64,000 bases of DNA from Ectothiorhodospira shaposhnikovii (GTDB lineage Bacteria > Pseudomonadota > Gammaproteobacteria > Ectothiorhodospirales > Ectothiorhodospiraceae), in NCBI RefSeq assembly GCF_016584105.1, contig NZ_NRSM01000004.1, positions 1-64,000 on the forward strand, given 5' to 3'. Positions 51,419-63,249 of the stretch are shown here, in pieces (position 1 is the first letter of the stretch; every line of letters begins with the position of its first letter). Under the pieces are notes generated by a model, which saw only the letters and a program-made list of their open reading frames with translations, was not told the DNA's origin and made no database searches. The position numbers were made by a program, and so were the translations under genes.

Positions 51419-52793
51419 AACTCACCCGCGGGTCCGCAATCGCATAGCACAGGTCCGCCAGCAGGTAGCCCACCAGCGTCAGCACACCACTGATCAGGGT
51501 GACCGACAACACCAGCTCCCGGTCACGGGTCTGCACCGCCTCCACCGCCAGCTTGCCCATGCCGTCGATGGAGAAGATGGTCTCGACGATCACCGAACCC
51601 GCCAGCAGGCTGGGCAGCAGGGTGGCGGACACGGTGATCAGGGGCAGCAGGGAGTTGCGAAACACGTGTCGCCAGAGCACGTCCCTCTCCCCCACCCCCT
51701 TTGCCCTTGCGGTGCGGGCGTAGTCGGAGAGCAGGTTTTCCAGCACCGCCGAACGGGTCAGCTTGGCCAAAAAGGCAAACCCACCGTAGGACAGGCACAG
51801 CACCGGCAGGATCAGGTGCCAGGCCCGGTCCAGCACAAACCCCCGGACGAATTCACCCTGGGCCATCCCCGCCGCCAGGGCGATGCCCACCCCCATGCCC
51901 AGCAACCCGAGGATACCGACCCGCAGGCCGGTGAACGCGGAGGCCGCCACCAGACCCACCACCCCGGCCACCAGCAGCATCAGGACCACGTGCAGCGGAC
52001 CAAAAGTGACCACCGACACCCCATTGGCCATCAGCACCCCCAGCCCGCCGCCCAGGACCGCCCCGAGCAGGATGCGCCAGTGACGGGCCAGTTTCAGGGC
52101 GGCCCAGATCATCAGCGCGGCACACAGCCCCGCCAGCAGGAACAGCAAAAGCAGGTCGGTGGCCACGGTCCAGTGGGGCAGAAACGGCATGTCCAGGGCC
52201 TCGCGCCGGTTGATGCCGCCGGTGGGGAACCAGCGCCAGAACTGCTCCGAGGCAAAGAATCCGATCATCAGCACGCCGGCCAGCATGGTGGGCACGGACC
52301 ACAACCCCAGCAGAACCATCCCCGAACCGGTATCGAAGCGGCTGCCGCGCCGGGTGGCCGCCTGCACCCCCACGGCGATGGCGATGACGTAGATGATGGG
52401 AATGGACAGGATGTTGAGCAGCAGGGTGATGGGCAGGCGCTCGGCGATCAGATCCCCCACCGGCCGGCCGTAGCGGAAACTGGTGCCCAGTTCGGAGCCC
52501 TTGAACAGGGAAAAGCCGCTGATCGCCCCGTCCTGGTCGAAGGTGAAACCCGCCGGGGAGACATTGTTGAGCCAGCGCAGATACTGCACCGGGGCCGGCT
52601 GATCCAGGCCGTACATGCGGTTGTAATATTGCTCCAGCGCCTTCTTGGCCTGGGGCTCCAGATTCATGCCGTCCACCAGGGACTGGGCACTGATGCCGCC
52701 GGGGGCGGCGGCCATGACCACGAACACCACCACGGTGATCCCGATCAGGGTGGGAAACATGAGCAGCAGGCGACGGACGATATAGGTCAGCAT
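51411..52793 (-). CDS. yejB: peptide ABC transporter permease, YejB-like
   Basis: Second permease of the same importer. The 460-residue protein starts M-L-T-Y-I-V-R-R-L-L-L-M-F-P-T-L-I-G-I-T, the usual Dpp/YejB N-terminus, and ends with the transport domain (A-R-A-K-G-V-G-E-R-D-V-L-W-R-H-V-F-R-N, I-F-S-I-D-G-M-G-K-L). It is about 95 residues longer than E. coli YejB. The surplus is a block of about four hydrophobic segments at residues 211-310, just before W-H-L-I-L-P-V-L. Starts 40 bases after the binding-protein gene. Confidence 0.9.
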   Translation of the reverse strand: MLTYIVRRLLLMFPTLIGITVVVFVVMAAAPGGISAQSLVDGMNLEPQAKKALEQYYNRMYGLDQPAPVQYLRWLNNVSPAGFTFDQDGAISGFSLFKGSELGTSFRYGRPVGDLIAERLPITLLLNILSIPIIYVIAIAVGVQAATRRGSRFDTGSGMVLLGLWSVPTMLAGVLMIGFFASEQFWRWFPTGGINRREALDMPFLPHWTVATDLLLLFLLAGLCAALMIWAALKLARHWRILLGAVLGGGLGVLMANGVSVVTFGPLHVVLMLLVAGVVGLVAASAFTGLRVGILGLLGMGVGIALAAGMAQGEFVRGFVLDRAWHLILPVLCLSYGGFAFLAKLTRSAVLENLLSDYARTARAKGVGERDVLWRHVFRNSLLPLITVSATLLPSLLAGSVIVETIFSIDGMGKLAVEAVQTRDRELVLSVTLISGVLTLVGYLLADLCYAIADPRVSYD

Positions 52794-52833
52794 GGCCGGA
52801 TCCCGGGGTCTGCGTGGATGCCACCGGGCATGG

Positions 52834-54702
52834 TCAGCGCGCGTATTTCTGCTGGATCGCCGGCACGTAGATCTCCACCGGGATGCTGGTCAGGTTCAGA
52901 CCCAGCCGGGTCTTCTGCAGGTTGGTGATGCGCTCGTCGATGAAGGCCAGGGTCATGCGCCGCATGAGGAAGGTATAGGGCTGATCCTCGTGCAGGATAC
53001 GCTCCGCCTCGTGCCAGATGGCCATCCGCTCATCGTCGTCCACCGTAGCCCTGGCCCGCTCGATCACCGCATCCAGTTCAGGGTTGCGGTAGTTGATGAA
53101 GTTGTCGCCCCCGGACACGGTCTGGCTGGAGTGGAACATCTGGTAGATGTCCGTTTCCACCCCGCTGGTCCAGCCCAGGGTGATGGCGTCGAAGTCCTTG
53201 CGGTTGAGCAGGTCCAGCATTACCGACCATTCAGTGGGCCGGGGACGCATCAGGATACCGGCACGGGCGTAGAGATCCCGCAGGAACAGCACCATCCGGC
53301 GGGTGTCCTCGTTGTCCTGGAAGAACACCAGGTCGAACTCGAAGGCGCGCCCCTCCGGATCCTGGAGGATACCGTCGCCGTTGCGGTCCTCGAAGCCCGC
53401 CTCCCGCAGCAGGGCGCGGGCCCGTTCCAGGTTGAAGTCATAGGGTTCAAGCGTGCTGTCATGCTGGGGACTGCGGGGATTGAAGGGGCTCACCGCCGGC
53501 TCGGCATAACCCAGCATGATCTCGTCGATGACCCGCTGGATGTCCGTCAGATGACTCATGGCCTGGCGTACCCTGCGATCGGCGAACCGGGTGGGCCGGC
53601 CGTCCCGTTCCTGGTTCCAGCCGATATAGGAGTACCCGGCGGTCGGGCTCATGTACTCGAAGTGGTGGGTACGCTGGCGCAGGCGGGCATCGTCAAGCAG
53701 TTGCCCGTATTCCCGCGGCCGGGCACCGTAGACGTCCAGTTCCTGGTTGCGGAAGGTGGTCAGGCGGGCGCTGTCGTTCTCGATCACCCGCCACAGCAGG
53801 CGGTTGAAGGGTGGATCCACCGGCCCCCAGTAACGGGGATTGCGCTCCAGTTCCACCAGACCCTGGTCCGGGGTCCAACCCCTGGGGTCCGCCAGGCGAT
53901 AGGGGCCTGACCCCATCAACAGGCCACGGGACTGGTTGAACTGCTGGGGATTCTCCAGGAAGGGCGCGTAGAAATGGCGGGGCATGATCTGCATGCCGCC
54001 CGCCAGGGAAAGGCTGTTGAAGTAGGGCTCGGAAAAGGTGAAGGCCACCTCGTGGGTCCCCAGGGCTTCCACCTTCTCCAGTTTCTCCAGAAAGGCCCGC
54101 GCCCGGGGGGCGGCGATGGCATCGGTCATGATGAAGTCGTAGGTGAACACCACGTCCGCGGCGGTCAGCGGCTCACCGTCGGAGAACTCGATGCCTTCCC
54201 GGAGCAGGAAGGTGATGGTCAGTCCGTCCTCGCTGAAGGACCAGTCCCGGGCCAGCAGCCCCTGCCACTCCAGGGTGTCCGGGTCACGGATCAGCAGGGA
54301 CTCCAGCACATAGCTCTGCACCTCCGAGGAATAGGCGTCGGAAGACACCAGCGGGGTCAGTGTGGCCAGACCGGTGCCGAAGGCCCTGACCAGCCAGTCT
54401 CCCTGGGCATAGTCCGGCTGCCGGGTGGCGGCCCAGGCCCGCGCGAAGGCGGGCGGCACTTCCGCGTGGGCATCCGGACCGTCCTGGGCGGCAATGGCCC
54501 CGGCCCTGAGCCGGGCATCCAGGGACTGCATCACCGCCCGCATGCGCCGCATGTCATCGGCCTGCTCCTGCATGGCCCGCTGCATCTCGGACAGCCGATT
54601 CCATTGCCGGTCCACCTGATACATGAGCAGTACCACCAGCAGGGCGATCCCCAGCAGGAAAACCATCAGGACGGCATCTTTGGACGTGAAGCGCTTTTCC
54701 AT
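52834..54702 (-). CDS. membrane-anchored peptide-binding protein, YejA-like
   Basis: Extracytoplasmic solute-binding protein of family 5 that feeds the permeases encoded downstream. Starting at M-E-K-R-F-T-S-K-D-A-V-L-M it has 622 residues. A single hydrophobic helix at about 10-32 without a signal-peptidase site or lipobox is followed by a charged heptad-like stretch at 33-70 (Met, Gln, Arg, Leu), probably a coiled coil, then the SBP_bac_5 domain (from about 105). Most relatives are free in the periplasm or lipoproteins, so the anchor is odd. Open frame continues 22 codons upstream without similarity. Confidence 0.85.
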   Translation of the reverse strand: MEKRFTSKDAVLMVFLLGIALLVVLLMYQVDRQWNRLSEMQRAMQEQADDMRRMRAVMQSLDARLRAGAIAAQDGPDAHAEVPPAFARAWAATRQPDYAQGDWLVRAFGTGLATLTPLVSSDAYSSEVQSYVLESLLIRDPDTLEWQGLLARDWSFSEDGLTITFLLREGIEFSDGEPLTAADVVFTYDFIMTDAIAAPRARAFLEKLEKVEALGTHEVAFTFSEPYFNSLSLAGGMQIMPRHFYAPFLENPQQFNQSRGLLMGSGPYRLADPRGWTPDQGLVELERNPRYWGPVDPPFNRLLWRVIENDSARLTTFRNQELDVYGARPREYGQLLDDARLRQRTHHFEYMSPTAGYSYIGWNQERDGRPTRFADRRVRQAMSHLTDIQRVIDEIMLGYAEPAVSPFNPRSPQHDSTLEPYDFNLERARALLREAGFEDRNGDGILQDPEGRAFEFDLVFFQDNEDTRRMVLFLRDLYARAGILMRPRPTEWSVMLDLLNRKDFDAITLGWTSGVETDIYQMFHSSQTVSGGDNFINYRNPELDAVIERARATVDDDERMAIWHEAERILHEDQPYTFLMRRMTLAFIDERITNLQKTRLGLNLTSIPVEIYVPAIQQKYAR

Positions 54703-54857
54703 GGATCGCGGATTCTTCTCGGGGTACGTGACGGGTCCAGAGTATAGAGATTGCAATGGGTCCCACAAGTTTCCCGATCAGGACCCGACGGATGCACAGT
54801 CGTAGTATCATGCCCGGCTTGAAAAACCCGATCACAACATCATCAGGAGACAACAGC

Positions 54858-55646
54858 ATGGGCTTCATGACAGGCAAGCGTGTACTGATCGTCGGCCTCG
54901 CCAGCAACCGCTCCATCGCCTACGGCATCGCCAAGGCCATGGCCCGCGAGGGTGCCGAGCTCGCCTTCAGCTACCAGAACGACCGCCTCAAGGACCGGGT
55001 GGAAAAGATGGCGGCGGAATTCAATTCCAGCATCGTGCTGCCCTGCGACGTGTCCAGCGACGAGGAGATCACGGGTCTGTTCGACGCACTGGGCAAGCAC
55101 TGGGACGGCCTGGACGGCCTGGTACACTCGGTGGCCTTCGCGCCCAAGGAAGCCCTGGAAGGAGACTTTCTGGAGGGCATGTCCCGGGAGGCCTTCCGCA
55201 TCGCCCATGACATCAGCAGCTACAGCCTGTCCGCCCTGGCCAAGGCCGCCCGCCCCATGATGCAGGGCCGCGAAGGTGCCATTCTCACCCTGTCCTACCT
55301 GGGCGCCGTGCGCTCCATGCCCAACTACAACATGATGGGCCTGGCCAAGGCCAGTCTGGAGGCCAATGTACGCTTTTTGGCCTACACCCTGGGTCCGGAA
55401 GGCATCCGGGTGAACGGCATTTCCGCCGGCCCCATCCGCACCCTGGCGGCCGCCGGGATTGGCGACTTCCGCAAGATCCTGGACCATGTGGAGAAAAATG
55501 CCCCGCTGCGCCGCAACGTGACCATCGAGCAGGTGGGCAATGCCGCCGCCTTCCTGTGTTCGGACCTGGCCGCCGGCATCACCGGGGAGATCACCTACGT
55601 GGACTCAGGCTACAGCACCCTGGGTCTGGGCCCGGCAGAGGTCTGA
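54858..55646 (+). CDS. fabI: enoyl-[acyl-carrier-protein] reductase
   Basis: NADH-dependent last step of each fatty-acid elongation cycle and the target of triclosan. Starting at M-G-F-M-T-G-K-R, with AGGAGA before the ATG, it has 262 residues. The nucleotide loop is G-L-A-S-N-R-S-I at 13-20. Active-site residues are Tyr147, Tyr157 and Lys164 (Y-N-M-M-G-L-A-K). The upstream open frame of 34 codons has no similarity. Convergent with ppiD. Confidence 0.97.
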   Translation: MGFMTGKRVLIVGLASNRSIAYGIAKAMAREGAELAFSYQNDRLKDRVEKMAAEFNSSIVLPCDVSSDEEITGLFDALGKHWDGLDGLVHSVAFAPKEALEGDFLEGMSREAFRIAHDISSYSLSALAKAARPMMQGREGAILTLSYLGAVRSMPNYNMMGLAKASLEANVRFLAYTLGPEGIRVNGISAGPIRTLAAAGIGDFRKILDHVEKNAPLRRNVTIEQVGNAAAFLCSDLAAGITGEITYVDSGYSTLGLGPAEV

Positions 55647-55662
55647 TCCCGCCAACACCTTG

Positions 55663-55697
55663 CCCTGTTCGCCGGCTTGATGCGCCGGCGAACAGGG
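55663..55697. terminator. 14-bp hairpin between convergent fabI and ppiD
   Basis: CCCTGTTCGCCGGC (55663-55676) pairs perfectly with 55684-55697 around a 7-base loop. No U-tract follows in either direction. It occupies nearly the whole gap, so it probably ends both transcripts. Confidence 0.65.
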
Positions 55698-55704
55698 GAT
55701 GGAC

Positions 55705-57591
55705 TTACAGGTTGTCGCGGTGGATCTTGATCTTGGCCGCGGCCTCCATGGCATTGAGCACGGCCTCGAAATCCAGCGCCCCATAGAGTCCTTCCAGGTG
55801 ACTCCGGGCCCGGTCCAGCTCTGCTCGGCTGGGCTCCACATCTCTCACGCCATGCAACTTCACCAGGGCATAATCCCCGCTATCCAGGGCCACGCCCGCG
55901 CTATCCGAGGCCGACAGGCCAAAGGCTGCCGTGATGATCCCACCCGGCACATCGGTACTGTCCCGGGTAATGGTCCGCTGCTGTTCCAGGCTACCCGGTA
56001 GCCCCGCCACCGCCGCGCCCAGCGCCTCGCCACCCCGCAGGGCCTCCAGCACCGCCTCGCCGGCCTCCCGGGCCAGACGGCCGGACTGCTCACGGCGGAT
56101 CAGCGCACGGATTTCATCCGCGACCTCGGACAGGGCACGGGGTGCTGCCGGTTCATGTTCCAAAACCCGCACCACGGCGGAACGGCCATCGGGCAGATCG
56201 ATCACATCACTGTTACGGCCTTCCTGCAGCACCTCCTGGCTGAAGGCGGCCCGACGCACCATGGGGAAGCTGCCCAGTCCCGGCCCCTGATCACGGGTGA
56301 TCCAGTCGGAGCGGCGGATTTCAAGGCCCGTGGCATCAGCCGCGGCATCCAGACTACGGGGGTGCTCATAGCTTTCGGTCAGCAGGCGTTCCATCAACTC
56401 GATCTGACGGGATTCCACCTGACGGGCACGCAACTCCTCCGCCACCTGCTCCCGCACATTCTCGAACGGCTCCGCATAAGCCCGCTCGATATCGGTCAGC
56501 AGCACCAGATGAAAGCCTTCGCTGGTTCGCACGGGCTGACTCAGATCGCCGACGGACTGGGTGAACAACACCCCGTCCAGGGCCGGCCCCAGGTCACCCC
56601 GCTGCACATACCCCAGATCCCCTCCCCGTTCCGCAGTCAGGCGGTCTTCGGAGGCATCCGCCGCCACATGGGCAAATTCCTCTCCACCGGTCACCCGGGC
56701 ACGCAGGGCCTGGGCGCGGGCCCGGGCATCGGCCACCACATCGGCATCGGCGTCAGCGTCGACCCGGACCAGAATATGGGCGGCACGCCGCTCCTCCGGG
56801 GTGGTGAAACGGTCGATCTGCTGCTGATAGTGGCGACGCAGCTCAGACTCGGTGGGAGTGATACGGGACTCCAGCTGCTCCAGATCCAGCACCAGATACT
56901 CCAGGCGCACCCGCTCCGGCGTCCGGAAACGGTCGCCATGGGCAGTGTAGTAGTCCTGGATGTCTGCGTCGCCGATCTCCACACCCGCGGCATATTCCGC
57001 CGCAGGGATGACGAAATAGCTCAGTTCACGCTCCTGATCCCGCAGGCGCAGATACTCGCGCACCTCGGCGTCGGTCACAAAGGACGAGATCCTGACACCG
57101 CCCTCGAACTGTTCCATCACCAGCCCCATGGCCACATCCTGCTCAAAGGCACTGCGGCTGATGCGCTGGGCCTCCAGCAGCTGGGTATACCGGACCGGGT
57201 CAAAGACCCCATCCCGCTGAAAGGCCTCGAAGCTGGCCAGCTCACGGGCGACGGCCTGCTGACTGACCCGGAACCCCTGGGCATTCACCGCCTGCTGCAT
57301 GAGTTCCCGGCGAATCAGGGTCTGCAGGGCATTTTCCCTGAAACGCTCGTCATCCACCAACTCCGGTGGCAGACGTCCGCCGAAGAACTGGGCCACCTGC
57401 TGTCTTTGCTGCTGGACCTCCCGCTGGAAGGCCCGGGTGGTGATCTCAACCCCATTCACTTCCACGGCCACCAGGCGGGCGCCGCCGCCAAAGTACTCAT
57501 GCACACCCCAAAGGGCAAAGGGAATGGCGATCATGATGATGATCGCGTAGGCCAACCAGCCACTGGCTTTATCTCGAATTTTCAGGAGCAT
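55705..57591 (-). CDS. ppiD: periplasmic folding chaperone PpiD
   Basis: Inner-membrane-anchored SurA-like chaperone that meets secreted proteins leaving the Sec translocon. The 628-residue protein has a short cytoplasmic start, one helix at about 14-33, an N-terminal SurA-like domain (V-N-G-V-E-I-T-T-R-A-F-Q-R-E), a parvulin domain with A-A-H-I-L-V-R and G-G-D-L-G-Y-V-Q-R-G-D (about 267-365), and a C-terminal region (from about 480). It follows hupB and two tRNAs, as in Pseudomonas. Confidence 0.96.
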   Translation of the reverse strand: MLLKIRDKASGWLAYAIIIMIAIPFALWGVHEYFGGGARLVAVEVNGVEITTRAFQREVQQQRQQVAQFFGGRLPPELVDDERFRENALQTLIRRELMQQAVNAQGFRVSQQAVARELASFEAFQRDGVFDPVRYTQLLEAQRISRSAFEQDVAMGLVMEQFEGGVRISSFVTDAEVREYLRLRDQERELSYFVIPAAEYAAGVEIGDADIQDYYTAHGDRFRTPERVRLEYLVLDLEQLESRITPTESELRRHYQQQIDRFTTPEERRAAHILVRVDADADADVVADARARAQALRARVTGGEEFAHVAADASEDRLTAERGGDLGYVQRGDLGPALDGVLFTQSVGDLSQPVRTSEGFHLVLLTDIERAYAEPFENVREQVAEELRARQVESRQIELMERLLTESYEHPRSLDAAADATGLEIRRSDWITRDQGPGLGSFPMVRRAAFSQEVLQEGRNSDVIDLPDGRSAVVRVLEHEPAAPRALSEVADEIRALIRREQSGRLAREAGEAVLEALRGGEALGAAVAGLPGSLEQQRTITRDSTDVPGGIITAAFGLSASDSAGVALDSGDYALVKLHGVRDVEPSRAELDRARSHLEGLYGALDFEAVLNAMEAAAKIKIHRDNL

Positions 57592-57672
57592 GGGAAGAAG
57601 CCATCAATCTGTCATTGGGAAAATGACCGACATCATACCGGATAAGCGGTGCGGACAGGCAAAGACGGGGAA

Positions 57673-57701
57673 ATAAAAAAGGGTGCCCTGAGGCACCCTT
57701 T
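57673..57701 (-). terminator. intrinsic terminator after the tRNA pair
   Basis: On the minus strand GGGTGCC (57698-57692) and GGCACCC (57687-57681) form a 7-bp stem with loop TCAG, followed by TTTTTTATTT. It ends the hupB-tRNA-Val-tRNA-Asp transcript. Confidence 0.88.
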
Positions 57702-57708
57702 CGATGAT

Positions 57709-57785
57709 TGGCGGAGCGGACGGGACTCGAACCCGCGACCCCCGGCGTGACAGGCCGGTATTCTAACCAACTGAACTACCGCTCC
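57709..57785 (-). tRNA. tRNA-Asp (GTC)
   Basis: A 77-base cloverleaf with encoded CCA, acceptor stem GGAGCGG/CCGCTCC and anticodon GTC. It lies 20 bases downstream of tRNA-Val in the same orientation and is read before a strong terminator. Confidence 0.97.
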
Positions 57786-57805
57786 AGATACTGACTTGAA
57801 AACCT

Positions 57806-57881
57806 TGGTGGGTGCTGAGGGGATCGAACCCCCGACATTCGCCTTGTAAGGGCGACGCTCTACCAGCTGAGCTAAGCACCC
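57806..57881 (-). tRNA. tRNA-Val (TAC)
   Basis: A 76-base cloverleaf with encoded CCA, acceptor stem GGGTGCT/AGCACCC and anticodon TAC. Its 5' end is only 12 bases after the hupB stop, so it is most likely transcribed with hupB and cut out by processing. Confidence 0.97.
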
Positions 57882-57893
57882 ATCTAAAGCACG

Positions 57894-58166
57894 CTAGTTT
57901 ACAGCATCCTTCAGCGCTTTACCAGCCTTAAAACTGGGAACATTGGAAGCTGCGATCTCGATGGTCTCGCCGGTACGGGGATTACGACCGCTGCGGGCTT
58001 CGCGCTTGCGCACCAGGAAGGTCCCGAATCCGACGATCGTCACCTGATCACCCTGGCGGAGCGCACCAGAAATCACGTCGATCATGGAGTCCACCGCACG
58101 GGCAGCCGCTGCCTTCGGAAGATCGGCGGAGCTGGCTACGGCGTCAATCAGTTCGGATTTATTCAT
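57894..58166 (-). CDS. hupB: DNA-binding protein HU-beta
   Basis: Histone-like nucleoid protein that bends DNA as a dimer. The 90-residue protein starts [16 protein letters not shown] and has the DNA-binding arm with [13 protein letters not shown]-x-G-R-N-P-R-T-G at 47-67. Order lon-hupB-ppiD is conserved in gammaproteobacteria. A near-consensus promoter lies about 160 bases upstream, so it does not depend on lon transcription. Confidence 0.97.
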   Translation of the reverse strand: MNKSELIDAVASSADLPKAAAARAVDSMIDVISGALRQGDQVTIVGFGTFLVRKREARSGRNPRTGETIEIAASNVPSFKAGKALKDAVN

Positions 58167-58331
58167 TCAATTTTCCTTCGCTTGGGCAGATTGGGTAAAC
58201 GGGTGGTGTGAGGGTCGCACGAGTCGCGGAAAAAACGCATGTGAGTGCGCCTGACTCTCGCGGTCGGCGCCATGACTCGTGCCAATGAAGATTCTAGGTA
58301 TCGTTATGGGTGCTGCGACAAGAACGCGGAC

Positions 58332-58361
58332 TTTATACCAAGCGGATTTCAGGCCTGTCAA
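58332..58361 (-). promoter_or_regulatory. sigma70-type promoter of hupB
   Basis: On the minus strand TTGACA (58356-58361) and TATAAA (58332-58337) are 18 bases apart. Initiation near 58325 would give a leader of about 160 bases for hupB and the two tRNAs. It accounts for much of the 350-base gap between lon and hupB. Confidence 0.78.
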
Positions 58362-58422
58362 CAAGCCTTCATGCTACGGCAAAAGGGCCGACGGAAGGCC
58401 TTCACTGCCCCATGACGGGACC

Positions 58423-58465
58423 AGGACGACCCATCGGAAGGGTGAATTCTCCGATGGGTCGTCCT
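58423..58465. terminator. 15-bp hairpin downstream of lon
   Basis: AGGACGACCCATCGG (58423-58437) pairs perfectly with 58451-58465 around a 13-base loop. No U-tract follows. It lies 52 bases after the lon stop and before the hupB promoter, in the right place to end lon transcription. Confidence 0.6.
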
Positions 58466-58516
58466 GCGGGTCAATACCCGCCAACGTCCGTGTCATCTTG
58501 TCTGCATCCAGCAGGC

Positions 58517-60958
<2,442 letters not shown>

Positions 60959-61042
60959 GGTGTTCGTCTCTCATTTGGGATTTGGTGATAGATTTCACCG
61001 AAGCCGGGACCAACCCGGGATTGGCAATCCGCCATGAACTAT

Positions 61043-61071
61043 TTGATGGGTATGATCCCCGGGAAATCAAG
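61043..61071 (-). promoter_or_regulatory. sigma32-like promoter of lon
   Basis: On the minus strand CTTGATT (61065-61071), 14 bases, then CCCATCAA (61043-61050) resembles the heat-shock consensus CTTGAAA-N11-15-CCCCATNT. It is about 80 bases before the lon ATG. Lon is a sigma32 target in E. coli, which supports the reading. Confidence 0.55.
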
Positions 61072-61135
61072 GCGCCCTGAGGGAAAAAGAGTACAAATCG
61101 GACAAAGGGAGGGAGAAACAATCACGATTGGTCAT

Positions 61136-61168
61136 GGCGGTTGCCGTCGTGACATGACGGCAACCGCC
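61136..61168. terminator. 13-bp hairpin downstream of clpX
   Basis: GGCGGTTGCCGTC (61136-61148) pairs perfectly with GACGGCAACCGCC (61156-61168) around a 7-base loop. It lies 51 bases after the clpX stop, and no U-tract follows. Confidence 0.6.
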
Positions 61169-61218
61169 GCAAAACAGGAGATCCCGGCAATACGCCAGGA
61201 TCCCGCTCACTGACTGCT

Positions 61219-62493
61219 TCAGTCAGAAGCCGCCTTCTGATAGTCAGAATTCTCATAAATCAGGTAAGGGTTGGCATCCCCCATGATCACCGCATCATCG
61301 ATCACCACCTTCGAGACACCTTCCGCCGAAGGAATCTCGTACATGGTATCCAGCAACACCTGCTCCAGGATGGTCCGCAGACCACGGGCACCGGTCTTGC
61401 GCTCCATTGCCTTGCGGGCCACGGCGCGCAGGGAATCCTCCCGGAACTCGATCTCCACCCCTTCCATATCGAACAGCTTGCGATACTGCTTGGTCAGGGC
61501 ATTCTTGGGCTCGGTGAGGATGCGCACCAGGGCATCCTCATCCAGTTCCTCCAGGGTCGCAACCAGCGGCAGACGCCCCACGAACTCAGGAATCAGACCG
61601 AACTTGATCAGATCCTCTGGCTCCACCCCGAACAGCAGTTGAGTGGAGGATTGGGCATCGCTACGGCTCTTGACCTCGGCGGAGAAGCCGATGCCACCCT
61701 TTTCGGTACGATCGCGGATGACCTTTTCCAGCCCGGCAAAGGCACCACCCACGATGAAAAGGATATTGCGCGTGTCCACCTGCAGGAATTCCTGCTGGGG
61801 ATGCTTGCGGCCACCCTGGGGCGGAACCGAAGCGACCGTACCCTCGATCAGCTTGAGCAGGGCCTGCTGCACGCCCTCACCGGAAACATCACGGGTGATG
61901 GACGGATTGTCGGACTTGCGGGAGATCTTGTCGATCTCGTCGATGTAGACGATGCCGGTCTGGGCCTTTTCCACGTCATAGTCGCATTTCTGCAACAGCT
62001 TCTGAATGATGTTCTCCACATCCTCGCCCACGTAACCCGCCTCGGTGAGGGTGGTGGCGTCGGCGATGGTGAAGGGCACGTTCAGCAGGCGGGCAAGCGT
62101 TTCCGCCAGCAGGGTCTTGCCGGAACCGGTGGGGCCGATGAGCAGAATGTTGCTCTTGGCCAGTTCCACGTCGTCCTTGCCCCCGCGGGCTTCCAGACGC
62201 TTGTAGTGATTGTACACCGCCACGGAGAGGATCTTCTTGGCACGCTCCTGCCCGATGACGTATTCATCCAGGATCTGCTTGATCTCATGAGGGCGAGGCA
62301 ACTTGCTGCCCGCCACGGCGCCCTGTTCCTGCATCTCCTCGCGGATGATGTCGTTGCACAGTTCCACGCATTCATCACAGATGAACACCGACGGACCGGC
62401 GATCAGCTTGCGCACCTCATGCTGGCTCTTGCCGCAGAAGGAACAGTAAAGCAGTTTGCCGCTATCCGAATCCTTGCCTTTCTTGTCGCTCAT
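61219..62493 (-). CDS. clpX: ClpX ATPase subunit
   Basis: AAA+ unfoldase that feeds substrates, including SsrA-tagged proteins, to ClpP. The 424-residue protein has an N-terminal zinc domain with Cys17, Cys20, Cys39 and Cys42, Walker A G-P-T-G-S-G-K-T, Walker B I-V-Y-I-D-E-I-D, the I-G-F loop (G-I-G-F-S-A) that docks on ClpP, and sensor regions. It lies 105 bases after clpP. Confidence 0.98.
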   Translation of the reverse strand: MSDKKGKDSDSGKLLYCSFCGKSQHEVRKLIAGPSVFICDECVELCNDIIREEMQEQGAVAGSKLPRPHEIKQILDEYVIGQERAKKILSVAVYNHYKRLEARGGKDDVELAKSNILLIGPTGSGKTLLAETLARLLNVPFTIADATTLTEAGYVGEDVENIIQKLLQKCDYDVEKAQTGIVYIDEIDKISRKSDNPSITRDVSGEGVQQALLKLIEGTVASVPPQGGRKHPQQEFLQVDTRNILFIVGGAFAGLEKVIRDRTEKGGIGFSAEVKSRSDAQSSTQLLFGVEPEDLIKFGLIPEFVGRLPLVATLEELDEDALVRILTEPKNALTKQYRKLFDMEGVEIEFREDSLRAVARKAMERKTGARGLRTILEQVLLDTMYEIPSAEGVSKVVIDDAVIMGDANPYLIYENSDYQKAASD

Positions 62494-62598
62494 GAGCGGA
62501 CCTCAAGTAATACCATTCGGTTACACCTTGCCCCTTTTCGGGACAAGATGCAAGCCGCAACCGGACGCGGTTTTTCCCGTCGTCCGGAACCTTCCGGA

Positions 62599-63249
62599 TC
62601 AGGCCCCCTGGAGCAAACTCCGGCTCTCAAGGACCTTGTCGATGATGCCGTATTCCTGGGCGTCAGCGGCACTCAGGAAGCGGTCGCGCTCGGTATCCTG
62701 TTCAATGCGCTCCACCGGCTGGCCGGTGTGCGTGGAAAGGATGCCGTTGAGCTGGTCGCGGACCTTGAGGATCTCCCGGGCGTGGATGTCGATATCCGTT
62801 GCCTGACCCTGGAAACCACCCAGGGGCTGGTGGATCATCACCCGGGAATGGGGCAGGCAGTAGCGCTTGCCCGCGGCACCGCCGGCCAGCAGCACCGCGC
62901 CCATGCTGGCGGCCTGACCGATGCACAGGGTGCTCACGTCGGGTTTGATGAACTGCATGGTATCGTAGATGGCCAGCCCGGCGGTGACCACACCGCCGGG
63001 GGAATTGATGTAGAGGCTGATGTCCTTGTCGGGGTTTTCAGACTCCAGGAACAGAAGCTGCGCCACAATCACGTTCGCCATGTAGTCCTCCACCGGACCC
63101 ACGACGAAAATCACCCGTTCCTTGAGGAGCCGGGAATAGATGTCGTATGCACGCTCCCCCCGGGCGGTCTGCTCGACCACCATGGGGACCAGATTCAGTG
63201 CCCGGGTATCCAGGGCACCGCCCGCTGCTGCAAACCCACGATCGCTCAT
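62599..63249 (-). CDS. clpP: ClpP protease subunit
   Basis: Serine peptidase that forms the two-ring proteolytic chamber served by ClpX. The 216-residue precursor has the triad Ser115 in G-Q-A-A-S-M-G-A, His140 in M-I-H-Q-P-L-G-G and Asp near 189. The short N-terminal propeptide ([11 protein letters not shown]) differs from E. coli. Its ATG abuts the tig stop codon without any gap (TAAATG), so it is translationally coupled to trigger factor. Confidence 0.98.
   Translation of the reverse strand: MSDRGFAAAGGALDTRALNLVPMVVEQTARGERAYDIYSRLLKERVIFVVGPVEDYMANVIVAQLLFLESENPDKDISLYINSPGGVVTAGLAIYDTMQFIKPDVSTLCIGQAASMGAVLLAGGAAGKRYCLPHSRVMIHQPLGGFQGQATDIDIHAREILKVRDQLNGILSTHTGQPVERIEQDTERDRFLSAADAQEYGIIDKVLESRSLLQGA

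Noticed and set aside
62583-62598. TCCGGAA-CC-TTCCGGA hairpin between clpP and clpX as a terminator
   Set aside because: Seven pairs with a two-base loop cannot close well, no U-run follows, and clpP-clpX are normally co-transcribed.
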